A stretch of 34,297 nucleotides of DNA, from assembly GCA_019116445.1 (NCBI GenBank), contig DXBP01000056.1, forward strand, positions 1 through 34,297. Direction: 5' to 3'. Positions 22,097-30,470 of the stretch are shown here, one piece after another (the stretch's first letter is position 1; every line of letters begins with the position of its first letter). The notes beneath the pieces were generated by a model that was given only the letters and a program-made list of their open reading frames with translations, made no database searches and was not told the origin of the DNA. The translations under genes and the position numbers were made by a program. Source of the DNA: Candidatus Gemmiger excrementigallinarum. Its GTDB lineage: Bacteria > Bacillota > Clostridia > Oscillospirales > Ruminococcaceae.

Positions 22097-23964
22097 GCGT
22101 TAAACAGCGTCTGGTCGCGTTTGGCGTGGGCGCCCACGTTGTTGTATTCGAGATTCAGGTAGCCGTGCACCCAGGCATCCAGGTCGGCGTTGGTGCCGAA
22201 CTCGGCGGTGTGGCCGTCGGGGGTCATGTAATCGTTGGCGCCGGTGATGACCGGGGTCACGTCCTTCATCTCCAGCAGATACTGGTAGAAGGTGCTCAGG
22301 GGCAGGCCCGCCTGCTGGGCGATGGTGGGGGCCAGCATCACCATGTCCATCCGGTTCAGCGGGTCGGTGGTGCTCACCGCCGCGGCGGTGTTCTCCAGCG
22401 GATAGTTGGCCCAGATGAAGAAGGGCGTGCTGCGCTCCAGAATCTGCAATTCGTTCTGGGGTGCGATGGACTTGTCCGCCACATGGTCCACGAAGCTGGG
22501 AGCATGGTCGCCGGCCAGGGCCACCACCACCTTGCGGCCGGTGGTTTCGTACAGGTTGGTGAAGTAGTCCAGCAGCTCCGCCACGGCGGCGTCGCTCATC
22601 TTCATGCAGCTGAGGAACTCGTCCATCAGTTCGTCGTACTCGCCGTAGTCGGTGGCGGCATGGACGATGTCCAGGGAGGCATCGTTCATATCGTAGTCGC
22701 CGTGGCTCTGGATGGACACCAGGAAGGCAAACCGGGGCTGGTCGGCGGGCATGGCTTCGTACAGGGTTTCAAAATCCTTGTAGGAGGCGGAGTCGGTCTG
22801 GTAGGGGCGGTTGCCGTAGTATTCCTTGGTGGGGAAAGCGTCCTCAAAATAGGTTTCGTCGAAGCCCAGGGCGCGCCAGGCGGAATCCCGGCGATAGTTG
22901 GAGTTGGTGTAGGGGTGGGCGGCCATGGTGGCATAGCCCAGGCTCTTGGTGTAGCTTACCAGGGTGTTGGCGCCGTAGAGGTTCAGCCAGTTGAAGGGCG
23001 TGATGGAGGGCATCAGCGTCATGGAGTTGCTGGAGAGCATCTCGTACTCGCTGTTGTTGGTGCCGCCGCCCACGTGGGGGCTGACGGTGTGGCCGTAGAC
23101 GGCATTTTCCAGGTTCTTGGTCACCGTCATGATGTCGGTGTCCGCCTGCAGGTCGGTGACCAGGTCAAAGTCGTAGAAACTCTCGGACAAAATCAGCACG
23201 ATGTCGGGGTATTCCTGGGCGCTCTCGGCGGTGGCATACTTGCCGGTGACAAGCCCCGCGGCATCCTGGGCCGCCTGGTCGGAGTAGCCTTCCGGCTCCA
23301 CGATGGGGTCGGACATCAGGGTGGTGGCTTCCACCGTGCCCGCTAAGTACCCGTATTTATAATAGGTTTCCTGCCAGGCCCAGCCGTAGGTGGCTTTGGG
23401 CTTGATGGGGTTGGGGCCGAAGTACCCGAAGAACATCACGCAGAAGATGCACAGGGCACTCACCGCCACCCGCACGCCGCGGGCTTTCCAGCTGGCGCGT
23501 TTGGGGCCGTTTTTGGCAAGGAACCACTGCACCGCGCTGATGCCCAGCACCGGCAGCACCAGCAGGCCGATGGTAACAACGGTCTGGGAGATTTTCAGCG
23601 TATAGCTGCCCATGACCTCGGCGGCGGTGCCCAGGTTGAGGATATCCTGGGGCATGAGGGCGGAACCGTGGAGGTCACGGGTGTAGTAGTTGACCAGGGC
23701 CACGATGGTGAACAGCACCCCCGAGATACCGGTAGCCAGCCACCAGCGGCCCACCAGCGCAAAGAGGATGAGCGTAAGGCAGAAGGCGGTCATGGCGTTG
23801 AGGGGTGCGTACACCGGCCACTGGCCTGCCAGGTAGTTGGGCGTTACGCCGTCGGACAGTTCCAGCTGATACCGGGAGATAAACGCCACTGCCACCGCCA
23901 GCAGGCAGGGCAGCACGCTCCGGAGGAAAACCTTCTTCCAGTTTATGGTTTTTAACGTCTGCAT
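22072..23964 (-). CDS. LtaS-type sulfatase-superfamily membrane protein, 630 aa
   Basis: Five membrane helices (about residues 12-185) precede an extracellular phosphatase/sulfatase-fold domain. Motifs match lipoteichoic-acid synthases: LSESFYD (E261), GGGTNNSEYE with T302 as the likely nucleophile, SIQSHGDY (H421) and AGDHAPSF (D486, H487). Such enzymes transfer glycerol-phosphate or related groups to cell-envelope polymers. The exact substrate is uncertain. The last residues, SLERK, and the stop codon come from an R1-type palindrome. Confidence 0.87.
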   Translation of the reverse strand: MQTLKTINWKKVFLRSVLPCLLAVAVAFISRYQLELSDGVTPNYLAGQWPVYAPLNAMTAFCLTLILFALVGRWWLATGISGVLFTIVALVNYYTRDLHGSALMPQDILNLGTAAEVMGSYTLKISQTVVTIGLLVLPVLGISAVQWFLAKNGPKRASWKARGVRVAVSALCIFCVMFFGYFGPNPIKPKATYGWAWQETYYKYGYLAGTVEATTLMSDPIVEPEGYSDQAAQDAAGLVTGKYATAESAQEYPDIVLILSESFYDFDLVTDLQADTDIMTVTKNLENAVYGHTVSPHVGGGTNNSEYEMLSSNSMTLMPSITPFNWLNLYGANTLVSYTKSLGYATMAAHPYTNSNYRRDSAWRALGFDETYFEDAFPTKEYYGNRPYQTDSASYKDFETLYEAMPADQPRFAFLVSIQSHGDYDMNDASLDIVHAATDYGEYDELMDEFLSCMKMSDAAVAELLDYFTNLYETTGRKVVVALAGDHAPSFVDHVADKSIAPQNELQILERSTPFFIWANYPLENTAAAVSTTDPLNRMDMVMLAPTIAQQAGLPLSTFYQYLLEMKDVTPVITGANDYMTPDGHTAEFGTNADLDAWVHGYLNLEYNNVGAHAKRDQTLFNALLSLERK

Positions 23965-24016
23965 GGGAAAAACCCTTACCCTTTCTTATACCAATGGGAA
24001 TGAACATACAAACGCC

Positions 24017-24022
24017 AGTATA
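24017..24022 (-). promoter_or_regulatory. Extended -10 promoter of the LtaS-type gene
   Basis: The minus strand reads TGG-TATACT, an extended -10, with only a weak TTTCCT at the -35 position. It lies about 55 nt before the start codon. Confidence 0.45.
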
Positions 24023-24156
24023 CCACAAACCGCCGCAAAAGGAAAGAGTTTATCCCCCTGCCTTTTGCTGGAAACGCAGGAACCGTCACCCCGCCCAACA
24101 GCAAAACACATTTGTTAATTTTTTTGTAAAAAAATCTACCAAAAAAATCCACATTG

Positions 24157-24165
24157 TGCTATAAT
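24157..24165 (+). promoter_or_regulatory. Extended -10 promoter of the decarboxylase gamma-beta operon
   Basis: TGC-TATAAT is a consensus extended -10 without a good -35. The preceding 60 nt are very A/T-rich, including T7 and A7 runs, and could act as an UP element. Transcription would start near 24172, about 58 nt before oadG. Positions 24030-24120 show no gene. Confidence 0.6.
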
Positions 24166-24229
24166 ACAATCAAATGTCGCTTGTGCAAAATTTGCGAATG
24201 GTTTAACGCCAAGAAGGAGGAAACCTGCT

Positions 24230-24643
24230 ATGCCCAACCTTGCACTGCTGGCGCTGGAAGCCAGTGACGGCACCGTCGTTCTGACCAGTATCGTGCTGGT
24301 CTTTGCGATGCTGATCGCCCTTTGCCTCATCATCATGGTGGAAGGCAAAATCTTCGACAACATGAACAAAAAGTCCGAAAAACCGCAGCCTCCCAAGGCG
24401 GCGAAAACCGCGCCCAAGGCTGTGGCCAAACCGGCCCCCAAGCCCCAGGCGCCCGCCGCCAAAGCGGACAACGGCGCGATCCCCGGCGAGATCATCGCCG
24501 CGATTTCGGCCGCTGTTGCCAGCGTGATGGGCGAAGGCGCCGTGATCCACGGCATCCGCCGCGTGGCGAAATCCGGCAAGGGTTCCCGCCGCGGTGCGTG
24601 GGGCGATGCGGGTGTGCGTGAACACACCACGCCGTTTATGTAA
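24230..24643 (+). CDS. Sodium-pump decarboxylase gamma subunit (OadG family), 137 aa
   Basis: A single N-terminal membrane helix (about 15-37) is followed by a Lys/Pro/Ala-rich linker and a C-terminal stretch, IPGEIIAAISAAVASVMGEG, with conserved basic residues. This is the OadG/MmdD/GcdC layout. The subunit holds the membrane beta subunit and the cytoplasmic carboxyltransferase together. AAGGAGG lies before the ATG. It is followed 12 nt later by the beta subunit. The alpha subunit and biotin carrier are not in the window. Confidence 0.82.
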   Translation: MPNLALLALEASDGTVVLTSIVLVFAMLIALCLIIMVEGKIFDNMNKKSEKPQPPKAAKTAPKAVAKPAPKPQAPAAKADNGAIPGEIIAAISAAVASVMGEGAVIHGIRRVAKSGKGSRRGAWGDAGVREHTTPFM

Positions 24644-24655
24644 GGAGGGCTGAGA

Positions 24656-25846
24656 ATGGGTGCCATTTTTACGAACATTGCCGAAATTTTCGGCAATTCC
24701 GGCTGGGCGCAGATCTTTTTCACCGAAGGCGGCTGGAAATACGCCGTCATGCTGGCGGTGGCCTGTGTGCTGTTGTACCTGGCCATTGTAAAGCAGTTTG
24801 AACCGCTGCTGCTGCTGCCCATCGGTTTTGGTATGCTGATGACCAACCTGCCCCTGGACGGCATTTTCCACATTGAGATTTTCCTGAACGAAACCAACCA
24901 CATCAACTGGGAGATGCTGGGCAATTCCGGCGGCATGGTGGACTACATCTACCTGGGTGTCAAGCTGGGCATTTATCCCCCGCTGATCTTCCTGGGCATC
25001 GGTACCATGACCGACTTCACCCCGCTGATCGCCCGTCCCTCCAGCCTGCTGCTGGGTGCTGCGGCCCAGCTGGGCATCTTCTTCACCTTCATTGGTGCCA
25101 AGATCCTGGGCTTCACCAACCAGGAAGCCTCTTCCATCGGCATCATCGGCGGTGCCGACGGCCCCACGGCCATCTTCGTCACCACCCGTCTGGCGCCCCA
25201 TCTGCTGGGTTCCATTGCGGTGGCGGCCTACTGTTACATGGCTCTGGTCCCGGTCATTCAGCCGCCCATCATGCGCGCCCTGACCACCGAGAAAGAGCGC
25301 CAGGTCGTTATGACGGCGCCGCGCCAGGTTTCCAAGACCGAAAAAATCCTCTTCCCCATCATTGTTACCATCATTGTATCCCTGACGCTGCCTGACGCCG
25401 CCATCCTGGTGGGCTGCCTGATGATGGGCAACCTGATGAAGGAATCCGGCGTGGTGGAACGCATCACCAAGACCGCCGGCAACGAGCTCATGAACATCAT
25501 CACCATCTTCCTGGGCTTCTCGGTCGGCTGCACCACCAACGCTTCCACCTTCCTGAACCTGCAGACCGTGGAGATCATCGTTCTGGGCGTCGTGGCCTTC
25601 GGTGTGGGCACCGCGGGCGGCGTGCTGCTGGGCAAGGTCATGTGCGCTGTCACCCACGGCAAGATCAACCCCCTCATTGGTTCCGCCGGTGTTTCCGCCG
25701 TGCCTATGGCTGCCCGTGTCAGCCAGAAGGTGGGCCAGGAATACAATCCCCGCAACTACCTGCTCATGCACGCCATGGGCCCCAACGTGGCCGGTGTTAT
25801 CGGTTCTGCGGTTGCGGCCGGTATCCTGATCAATATGTTCGGCTGA
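24656..25846 (+). CDS. Na+-translocating decarboxylase beta subunit (OadB/MmdB/GcdB), 396 aa
   Basis: A polytopic membrane protein carries the functional motif IIGGADGPTAI with D168, the Asp known to be essential for Na+ translocation in OadB. GCTTNASTFL (291-300) is a second conserved region. It decarboxylates carboxybiotin and exports Na+. The partner could be oxaloacetate, methylmalonyl-CoA or glutaconyl-CoA decarboxylase. Glutaconyl-CoA is attractive for a butyrate producer but is not proven by the sequence. It is co-transcribed with the gamma subunit and ends at a strong terminator. Confidence 0.93.
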   Translation: MGAIFTNIAEIFGNSGWAQIFFTEGGWKYAVMLAVACVLLYLAIVKQFEPLLLLPIGFGMLMTNLPLDGIFHIEIFLNETNHINWEMLGNSGGMVDYIYLGVKLGIYPPLIFLGIGTMTDFTPLIARPSSLLLGAAAQLGIFFTFIGAKILGFTNQEASSIGIIGGADGPTAIFVTTRLAPHLLGSIAVAAYCYMALVPVIQPPIMRALTTEKERQVVMTAPRQVSKTEKILFPIIVTIIVSLTLPDAAILVGCLMMGNLMKESGVVERITKTAGNELMNIITIFLGFSVGCTTNASTFLNLQTVEIIVLGVVAFGVGTAGGVLLGKVMCAVTHGKINPLIGSAGVSAVPMAARVSQKVGQEYNPRNYLLMHAMGPNVAGVIGSAVAAGILINMFG

Positions 25847-25867
25847 TCCCCTTTTTGTTGCAAAATG

Positions 25868-25899
25868 AATCCCGGCTGCTGCGGCAGCCGGGATTTTTT
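25868..25899 (+). terminator. Intrinsic terminator of the decarboxylase operon
   Basis: AATCCCGGCTGC pairs with GGCAGCCGGGAT, loop TGC, followed by seven T. It lies about 20 nt past the beta-subunit stop. Confidence 0.92.
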
Positions 25900-26305
25900 T
25901 GGTATATTCGTTCAATGTTACAAAATGTTCATATCAAAATCATAGTTTCTTCTCAGTTATCTAGTATCTTATAGGCACAGGGTTACGGAGCCGCAACCGA
26001 AGCCCTGGAACATGATTCCTCCTCACACCAAACCGATACCCCAAATGCCCCCGCCCGGAGCCGCAACCGGACGGGGGCGATGCTTTGTGGTGGATGGCTT
26101 CGTTCTTTTCTTGCTTCGGGTACAGCGGTGCCGGTCCCCGGCACTGCCCTGCTCTGCTGCCGGGCTGCATCCACTGCGTCACTCGGCCTTGCCATACATA
26201 CAGTATGCCTGCGCCCTCTTTCCTTGCGGCTGCGCCCGGCAGCGAGCATTTCCGCACCGTTGCCCGGCCCGCTGCACCCGGAAAAGGACCAAAAGAACTC
26301 TAACT
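25900..26305. other. Gene-free structured intergenic region
   Basis: No convincing protein gene is present. The segment has a 13 nt direct repeat, GGAGCCGCAACCG (about 25988 and 26057). A hairpin CCCCCGCCCGG/CCGGACGGGGG encloses its second copy. A GTGCCGG/CCGGCAC stem lies near 26130-26146, and CATACTGTATG near 26200. The far end (26287-26305) carries the spacer CCAAAAGAACTCTAACTAAA of the composite repeat family. The stretch could be an accessory repeat or an unrecognised structured RNA, most likely on the minus strand. Confidence 0.4.
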
Positions 26306-26384
26306 AAAAATCCCATGCAGGGAAATTCCCTGCATGGGATTTTTGTTTGGAGTTTCTTCGGTTCCTTCTTTGCAAAGAAGGAAC
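26306..26384. repeat. Partial composite repeat unit (terminator plus R1) after the hydrolase
   Basis: A terminator with arms ATCCCATGCAGGG/CCCTGCATGGGAT, A and T runs outside, is followed by GGAGTTTCTTCG and a perfect R1 palindrome (26361-26384, arm GTTCCTTCTTTG), 8 nt from the hydrolase stop. The distal R2 palindrome of the full unit has been replaced, although its spacer is kept. The terminator stem differs from the copies at 14825 and 27466 while the flanks agree. Confidence 0.85.
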
Positions 26385-26392
26385 AAAGACAC

Positions 26393-27343
26393 TCACTTCA
26401 AAACGTCGGTCAAAAAGCTGATGGTGGCGGCCCGGAGATCCGCGTCCATCACCGGGGTGGCGGGGTCCTCCTTGCCGGCAGGCCCGAAATAGTTATGGTC
26501 CCCCTCGGTAAAGGGGTCCAGCACCACGGTGCTGTCCGGCAGGCTCTGCACGGTGGCAATGGTTTCCGATACCGTTGTTTCCGTAAAGAGGGTTTCGTGG
26601 CCCGCATAGGTCAGCAGCACCGGCAGACCCGCTTCCCGCAGGGCGGCGTTGGGCTCGCTGTCCTGCATTTCCTGCACAAACACATCGCTGATCTCCACGC
26701 CCCATTTGGTGCCTGCCTGGCCGTTGGCCAGGGCCTCGGCGGCCACGGCCTCCACCTGGCTGAAATCATCGATGTTCAGGAATTCCAGGCCCTGCAGCCC
26801 GGTACCGTTGGCGGGGCTCCACAGCACCAGCGCCGATACCTGATCGTACCCTTCCCGGGCGCTGATCTGGGGGAACAGGCTGGCCAGGCGTCCGCCCATG
26901 CTGTGCCCTACCAGGGCGATTTTGCCGTCCACGCCGTATTCCTCTTGCATGTAGTTGATGGCGGCATCCACGTCGGCGGCCATGTTGGCCAGGGTGTAGG
27001 CGGTATAGGGTTCGCTGCTCTGGCCGCAGCCGGGGAAATCCATCCGCACGGTGGCGATGCCCTGTTCCGCCAGGTCGGCGGCCAGGCCCTCAAAATGGGT
27101 ATCGCCGCCCCGGTTGCCGGTAAAGCCGTGGCACAGCACCGCCAACGGTACATCCCCGGCCCGGGCAAGTTTGGACGGCATTTGTACCGTGGCGGGTACG
27201 GTGCCCCGGGCACCCGGGATCTGCACGTCCTGGGACTTGGGTACCGGCAGCAGTACCCCCAGCGCTACCGCCGCGCACAGCGCCAGTACCGCGATGCAAA
27301 GCCACAGCACCCGCATGGCGCTGCGCCGTTTGTATTGTTTCAT
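26393..27343 (-). CDS. Membrane-anchored alpha/beta hydrolase, 316 aa
   Basis: An N-terminal signal anchor (about 11-32) precedes an alpha/beta hydrolase domain with oxyanion region CHGFTGNRGG (71-80) and nucleophile elbow GHSMGG (S148). The likely catalytic histidine is H283 in GDHNYF. The acid may be D276 or E250. Similar proteins are called esterases or peptidase-like hydrolases. The ATG at 27343 has AAAGGAGG 5 nt upstream and is preferred over an earlier in-frame ATG at 27412. The gene stands alone, facing the decarboxylase operon. Confidence 0.85.
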   Translation of the reverse strand: MKQYKRRSAMRVLWLCIAVLALCAAVALGVLLPVPKSQDVQIPGARGTVPATVQMPSKLARAGDVPLAVLCHGFTGNRGGDTHFEGLAADLAEQGIATVRMDFPGCGQSSEPYTAYTLANMAADVDAAINYMQEEYGVDGKIALVGHSMGGRLASLFPQISAREGYDQVSALVLWSPANGTGLQGLEFLNIDDFSQVEAVAAEALANGQAGTKWGVEISDVFVQEMQDSEPNAALREAGLPVLLTYAGHETLFTETTVSETIATVQSLPDSTVVLDPFTEGDHNYFGPAGKEDPATPVMDADLRAATISFLTDVLK

Positions 27344-27425
27344 GGTTCCCTCCTTTGTTTGTACGGGTTTCCTTCGTACCACCATTAAAACCAATTCCCC
27401 CGCCTTTGTCAAGCGGGGTGTGTCT

Positions 27426-27545
27426 GTTCTTTTCTTGCAAGAAAAGAACCAAAAGAACTCTAACTAAAAATTCCCCGCAGGGTGGATACCCTGCGGGGAA
27501 TTTTTGATTGGAATTTCTTCGGTTCCTTCTTTGCAAAGAAGGAAC
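27426..27545. repeat. Composite repeat unit R2-terminator-R1 after the ABC permease
   Basis: An R2 palindrome (27426-27449), a terminator (27466-27505) and an R1 palindrome (27522-27545) are joined by spacers CCAAAAGAACTCTAACTAAA and GATTGGAATTTCTTCGG. The unit is the near-exact reverse complement of 14785-14903. R1 is 11 nt from the permease stop. There is no convergent gene here, so the unit serves a single leftward transcript. Confidence 0.9.
27466..27505. terminator. Terminator of the ABC transporter operon
   Basis: TTCCCCGCAGGGT pairs with ACCCTGCGGGGAA, with A and T runs outside. It lies 52 nt past the permease stop. The stem equals that at 14825-14863 and the loop differs. Confidence 0.88.
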
Positions 27546-27556
27546 AAACACATACC

Positions 27557-28969
27557 TCAGTCGTGACGAATGGCTTCCAGGGCGCTGATTTTGACGGCGT
27601 TGTTGGCGGGCAGCACGCCGGAAACCAGTCCCACCAGGGTCGCGAAGATCAGGGCCGCCACCATGAGCCAGGGCGGAATGACCGAGATGGTACCGGACAT
27701 ACCACCGTAATACATACCGCCGCCCATCAGGCCCGAGAGGTCCACGGACTGACCGAACACGGCCAGGATCATAGTCAAATGGTTGAGCACAAAGCTGACC
27801 AGCACACTGATGACCACGCCGATGACGCCCCCCAGGAACCCGATGCAGGAACTTTCCATCAGGAACATGGTGCGGATATGGCCGATCTCGCAGCCCAGCA
27901 CCTTCATGACGCCGATCTCCCGGGTCCGCTCGTAGATGGCCATGGTCATGGTATTGATGATGTTGATGGCCGCCACCAGCAGCGATACCGCCGCCACGCC
28001 GCCAAAGATCATCTGGCTGCGCAGCACCTGCTTCTGCATTTCTTCCCGCTGCTGGTTCATGGAATAGGTATTCTCAAAGCCCAGGTCATGGATGGCCTTT
28101 TCCACGTCCGCCACGTTTTCCAGGTCATCCACCTTGACGTAGACCTGGTCGTAGGAAGTATTGTTGTTGGTGATCTTGGCCATCTTGTAATAGGCGGCCT
28201 CGATCATCTTCAGGTCCTGGGTGCGCAGGATGATGTTGCTCTGGGTCCACCAGCCCTTGCTGGCGTCCTGCTGGATGTGGCCCACCACTTCCAGTTCCCA
28301 GGTCCGGGTCTTTTCGGTGGACTCTTCCCCCGTCTTGATGGTCAGGGTCATTTTGTCCTTGTCCACGTTCACAAACGGCTCAATGGGATTGCCCTGGGCA
28401 TCGGTCATGCCCTGCCAGCGGTAACGGTTGGGGCTGTTTTCGCTCTTGCGGGAATCGTAGAAATTGTAGCCGGTGTAATCCCCCACCAGCACCTGCAGCT
28501 TGGTGGCTTTGCTGTTGGCGGGTCCGTTGTCGGGCCAGCGGCCCGAGGAAAGCTGGAATCCCATGGGTTCCATGGCGGCGGGGTCCACGCCGGTGAGGCT
28601 GCTCAGATCCATCACATAGCGGTCGTTGGTGCCCGCCGTAACGCTGCCCTGCAGCGAATAGGCCGATACATAGGCCGTGGAGGCCACCACGTGGTCCAGC
28701 TTTTTAAAACTTTCAATGGCCGTGTCGTCCAGTTTGAGCGCCTTGCCGTCGGCACCGACGGCTCTGCCGCCGCCGTAGACCTGGATCTGGGTCAGGTCAC
28801 CCCAGCTTTGCAGCATCTCGTCGTTGGCCTGACTCTGGGCAATGCCCAGGGAGATCATCAGCACCACCATACAGGTGCCGATGACCACGCCGATGAGGGT
28901 CAGGGCCGTGCGGCCCTTGCGGCGGGTCAGGTTGCGGGCGCTCAGGACGATCTCATCAGAGATCTTCAT
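27557..28969 (-). CDS. ABC transporter permease, FtsX/MacB type, 470 aa
   Basis: The MacB layout is clear: an N-terminal helix (about 22-44) after RRKGRTALTLIGVVIG, a large extracytoplasmic domain (45-315), then three helices near the C-terminus. The coupling segment MAIYERTREIGVMKVLG and the ending AVKISALEAIRHD are both typical. MacB-type permeases transmit mechanical force to periplasmic or surface partners and often do not move a substrate through the membrane. The gene overlaps the anchored protein gene upstream by 14 nt, so the three-gene operon is tightly coupled. Confidence 0.9.
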   Translation of the reverse strand: MKISDEIVLSARNLTRRKGRTALTLIGVVIGTCMVVLMISLGIAQSQANDEMLQSWGDLTQIQVYGGGRAVGADGKALKLDDTAIESFKKLDHVVASTAYVSAYSLQGSVTAGTNDRYVMDLSSLTGVDPAAMEPMGFQLSSGRWPDNGPANSKATKLQVLVGDYTGYNFYDSRKSENSPNRYRWQGMTDAQGNPIEPFVNVDKDKMTLTIKTGEESTEKTRTWELEVVGHIQQDASKGWWTQSNIILRTQDLKMIEAAYYKMAKITNNNTSYDQVYVKVDDLENVADVEKAIHDLGFENTYSMNQQREEMQKQVLRSQMIFGGVAAVSLLVAAINIINTMTMAIYERTREIGVMKVLGCEIGHIRTMFLMESSCIGFLGGVIGVVISVLVSFVLNHLTMILAVFGQSVDLSGLMGGGMYYGGMSGTISVIPPWLMVAALIFATLVGLVSGVLPANNAVKISALEAIRHD

Positions 28970-30425
28970 CGCTGTCCTCGGCTTCCAGTGCGGCCAAAGC
29001 CATGGCCTTCTTCTTGCGGCGCTTCACGACCACCACCACGACCACGATGACCACCACACCGCAGCCGAAGATCAGCACCCAGCCCCACACCGGCATGCCG
29101 GTGGATTCGGGCTGCATATCCTCCATACCGGGGTCCACCATGCCGGGGTCAAAGGTCATTTCCTCGGCGGTGGAAGAGAAATCCTTGGTGACGGTGCGGA
29201 TCTCGCCGCTGGCATCCTCGTAGGTCAGGGTGATGGTACCGGACAGGGCCCCTGCGGCGTCGGGGGTGAGGTCAAAGTCCACGCTGCCCTCGGTGCCGGC
29301 GTTGAGGTTGCCCAGGTACTGGTAGCCGCCGGCGCCCAGGTTGGTACCGGAGAGCCGGGCTTCCAGGTTGGAAACGGGGTTTTTGCCCTTGTTCACATAG
29401 CTCAGGGAAACACTGGCGGTTTCGCCCAGAACGATGGAGGAAGGCACCTGCAGCTGGCCCACCTCGAAGCGGTCGGGCTGGCTGATGGGCACCGAGATGG
29501 CGGTGGTGCCGGTGACGGCCTTGCCGGAGATGGAACCGGTGCCGGTAAGGTTGACGGTGATGTTGGCCACGGTGCCGGTAAACCCGGAAGCGGGCAGCAC
29601 CGGGAAGGTGACGGTCTGGGTGGTACCGGCGCGGAGGGTACCCATGTAGTTGGAGAGGCTGCCGCTGGAGAGGGACACGTTCTCGGGCAGGGTCAGGGAC
29701 ACGATGACGTCGTTGAGGTCCTCACCGGCGTCGGTGGCGTAGATGCCCAGGGAGAGAACGAACTCCTGGCCGGCGGTGACGGTGCCCTCGCCGTAGCTGG
29801 AGGAGCGCACCAGCAGGTTGGGGGAAGTGGTCTGGTCCTTGTCCACGCACTGACCGATGGAAACGCTGAACTGCTGCATGGGCTTGCTGGTATCCAGGTA
29901 GGTCAGGTTGATGGGCAGGGTGTTGCCGCCGCCATTGTAGACCACATCCCGGAACAGCAGCACGTAGCTGTAGTAGTTATAGTAGGCGTTATCGGCCTTT
30001 TCCTGGTCGCTGGCCTGGCCGCTGCGCACCTTGTTCAGGCGGGCGGTATCGGGGTCATCGTTGCTCTGGAACAGCTGGCCGATCTCCCCGATGCCGGTGT
30101 ACTGGAACACCGAGGAGTTGATGCGGGCGGAAATTTCCTCCGGCTTGACGTTGTACCGGGCCGAGGAATGGTCCACCACCTGCAGCACGATGTTGACGTG
30201 GTCGCCCACATCCACGGTGGTGATCTCGCCGCCGGCGATGTCGGTGACGGTGTAGCCCACCACATAGACACCGTCGGAGGTGGTGGGGGCGGGGGTGTTG
30301 TTGTCGTTCGTCTGGCCGCTGGAACTGCTGCCGGAATCGCCGGAAGCTGCCTCCTCGGCCAGCACCGGCATGCCCAGGGCGGCCACCAGGGCCAGCAGGG
30401 CGATCAGGGAAAAGATGCGTTTCAA
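28956..30425 (-). CDS. Secreted, C-terminally anchored protein with CARDB-like repeats, 489 aa
   Basis: A signal peptide (about 1-23, cleavage near LAEE) is followed by an Ser/Asn/Thr-rich linker. Two or three beta-rich repeats follow (for example VTAGQEFVLSLGIYATDAGEDLNDV and SIVLGETASVSLSYVNKGKNPVSNLEA), resembling CARDB/COG1361 domains. A single helix (about 445-467) and a basic-acidic tail end the protein. The start is TTG at 30425 with GGAGG at 7 nt. It lies between the ATPase and permease genes, where Gram-negative MacAB systems have an adaptor, and may be the extracellular partner of the permease. The role is inferred. Confidence 0.75.
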   Translation of the reverse strand: MKRIFSLIALLALVAALGMPVLAEEAASGDSGSSSSGQTNDNNTPAPTTSDGVYVVGYTVTDIAGGEITTVDVGDHVNIVLQVVDHSSARYNVKPEEISARINSSVFQYTGIGEIGQLFQSNDDPDTARLNKVRSGQASDQEKADNAYYNYYSYVLLFRDVVYNGGGNTLPINLTYLDTSKPMQQFSVSIGQCVDKDQTTSPNLLVRSSSYGEGTVTAGQEFVLSLGIYATDAGEDLNDVIVSLTLPENVSLSSGSLSNYMGTLRAGTTQTVTFPVLPASGFTGTVANITVNLTGTGSISGKAVTGTTAISVPISQPDRFEVGQLQVPSSIVLGETASVSLSYVNKGKNPVSNLEARLSGTNLGAGGYQYLGNLNAGTEGSVDFDLTPDAAGALSGTITLTYEDASGEIRTVTKDFSSTAEEMTFDPGMVDPGMEDMQPESTGMPVWGWVLIFGCGVVVIVVVVVVVKRRKKKAMALAALEAEDSDEDL

Positions 30426-30470
30426 AGTAAGACCTCCAATGATGCGTGATGGGTGACGGACGGGAACGGT

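Noticed and set aside
25961..26257. Small minus-strand open frame of 98 codons
   Set aside because: No ribosome binding site, skewed composition and overlap with several stems. It is better explained as non-coding.
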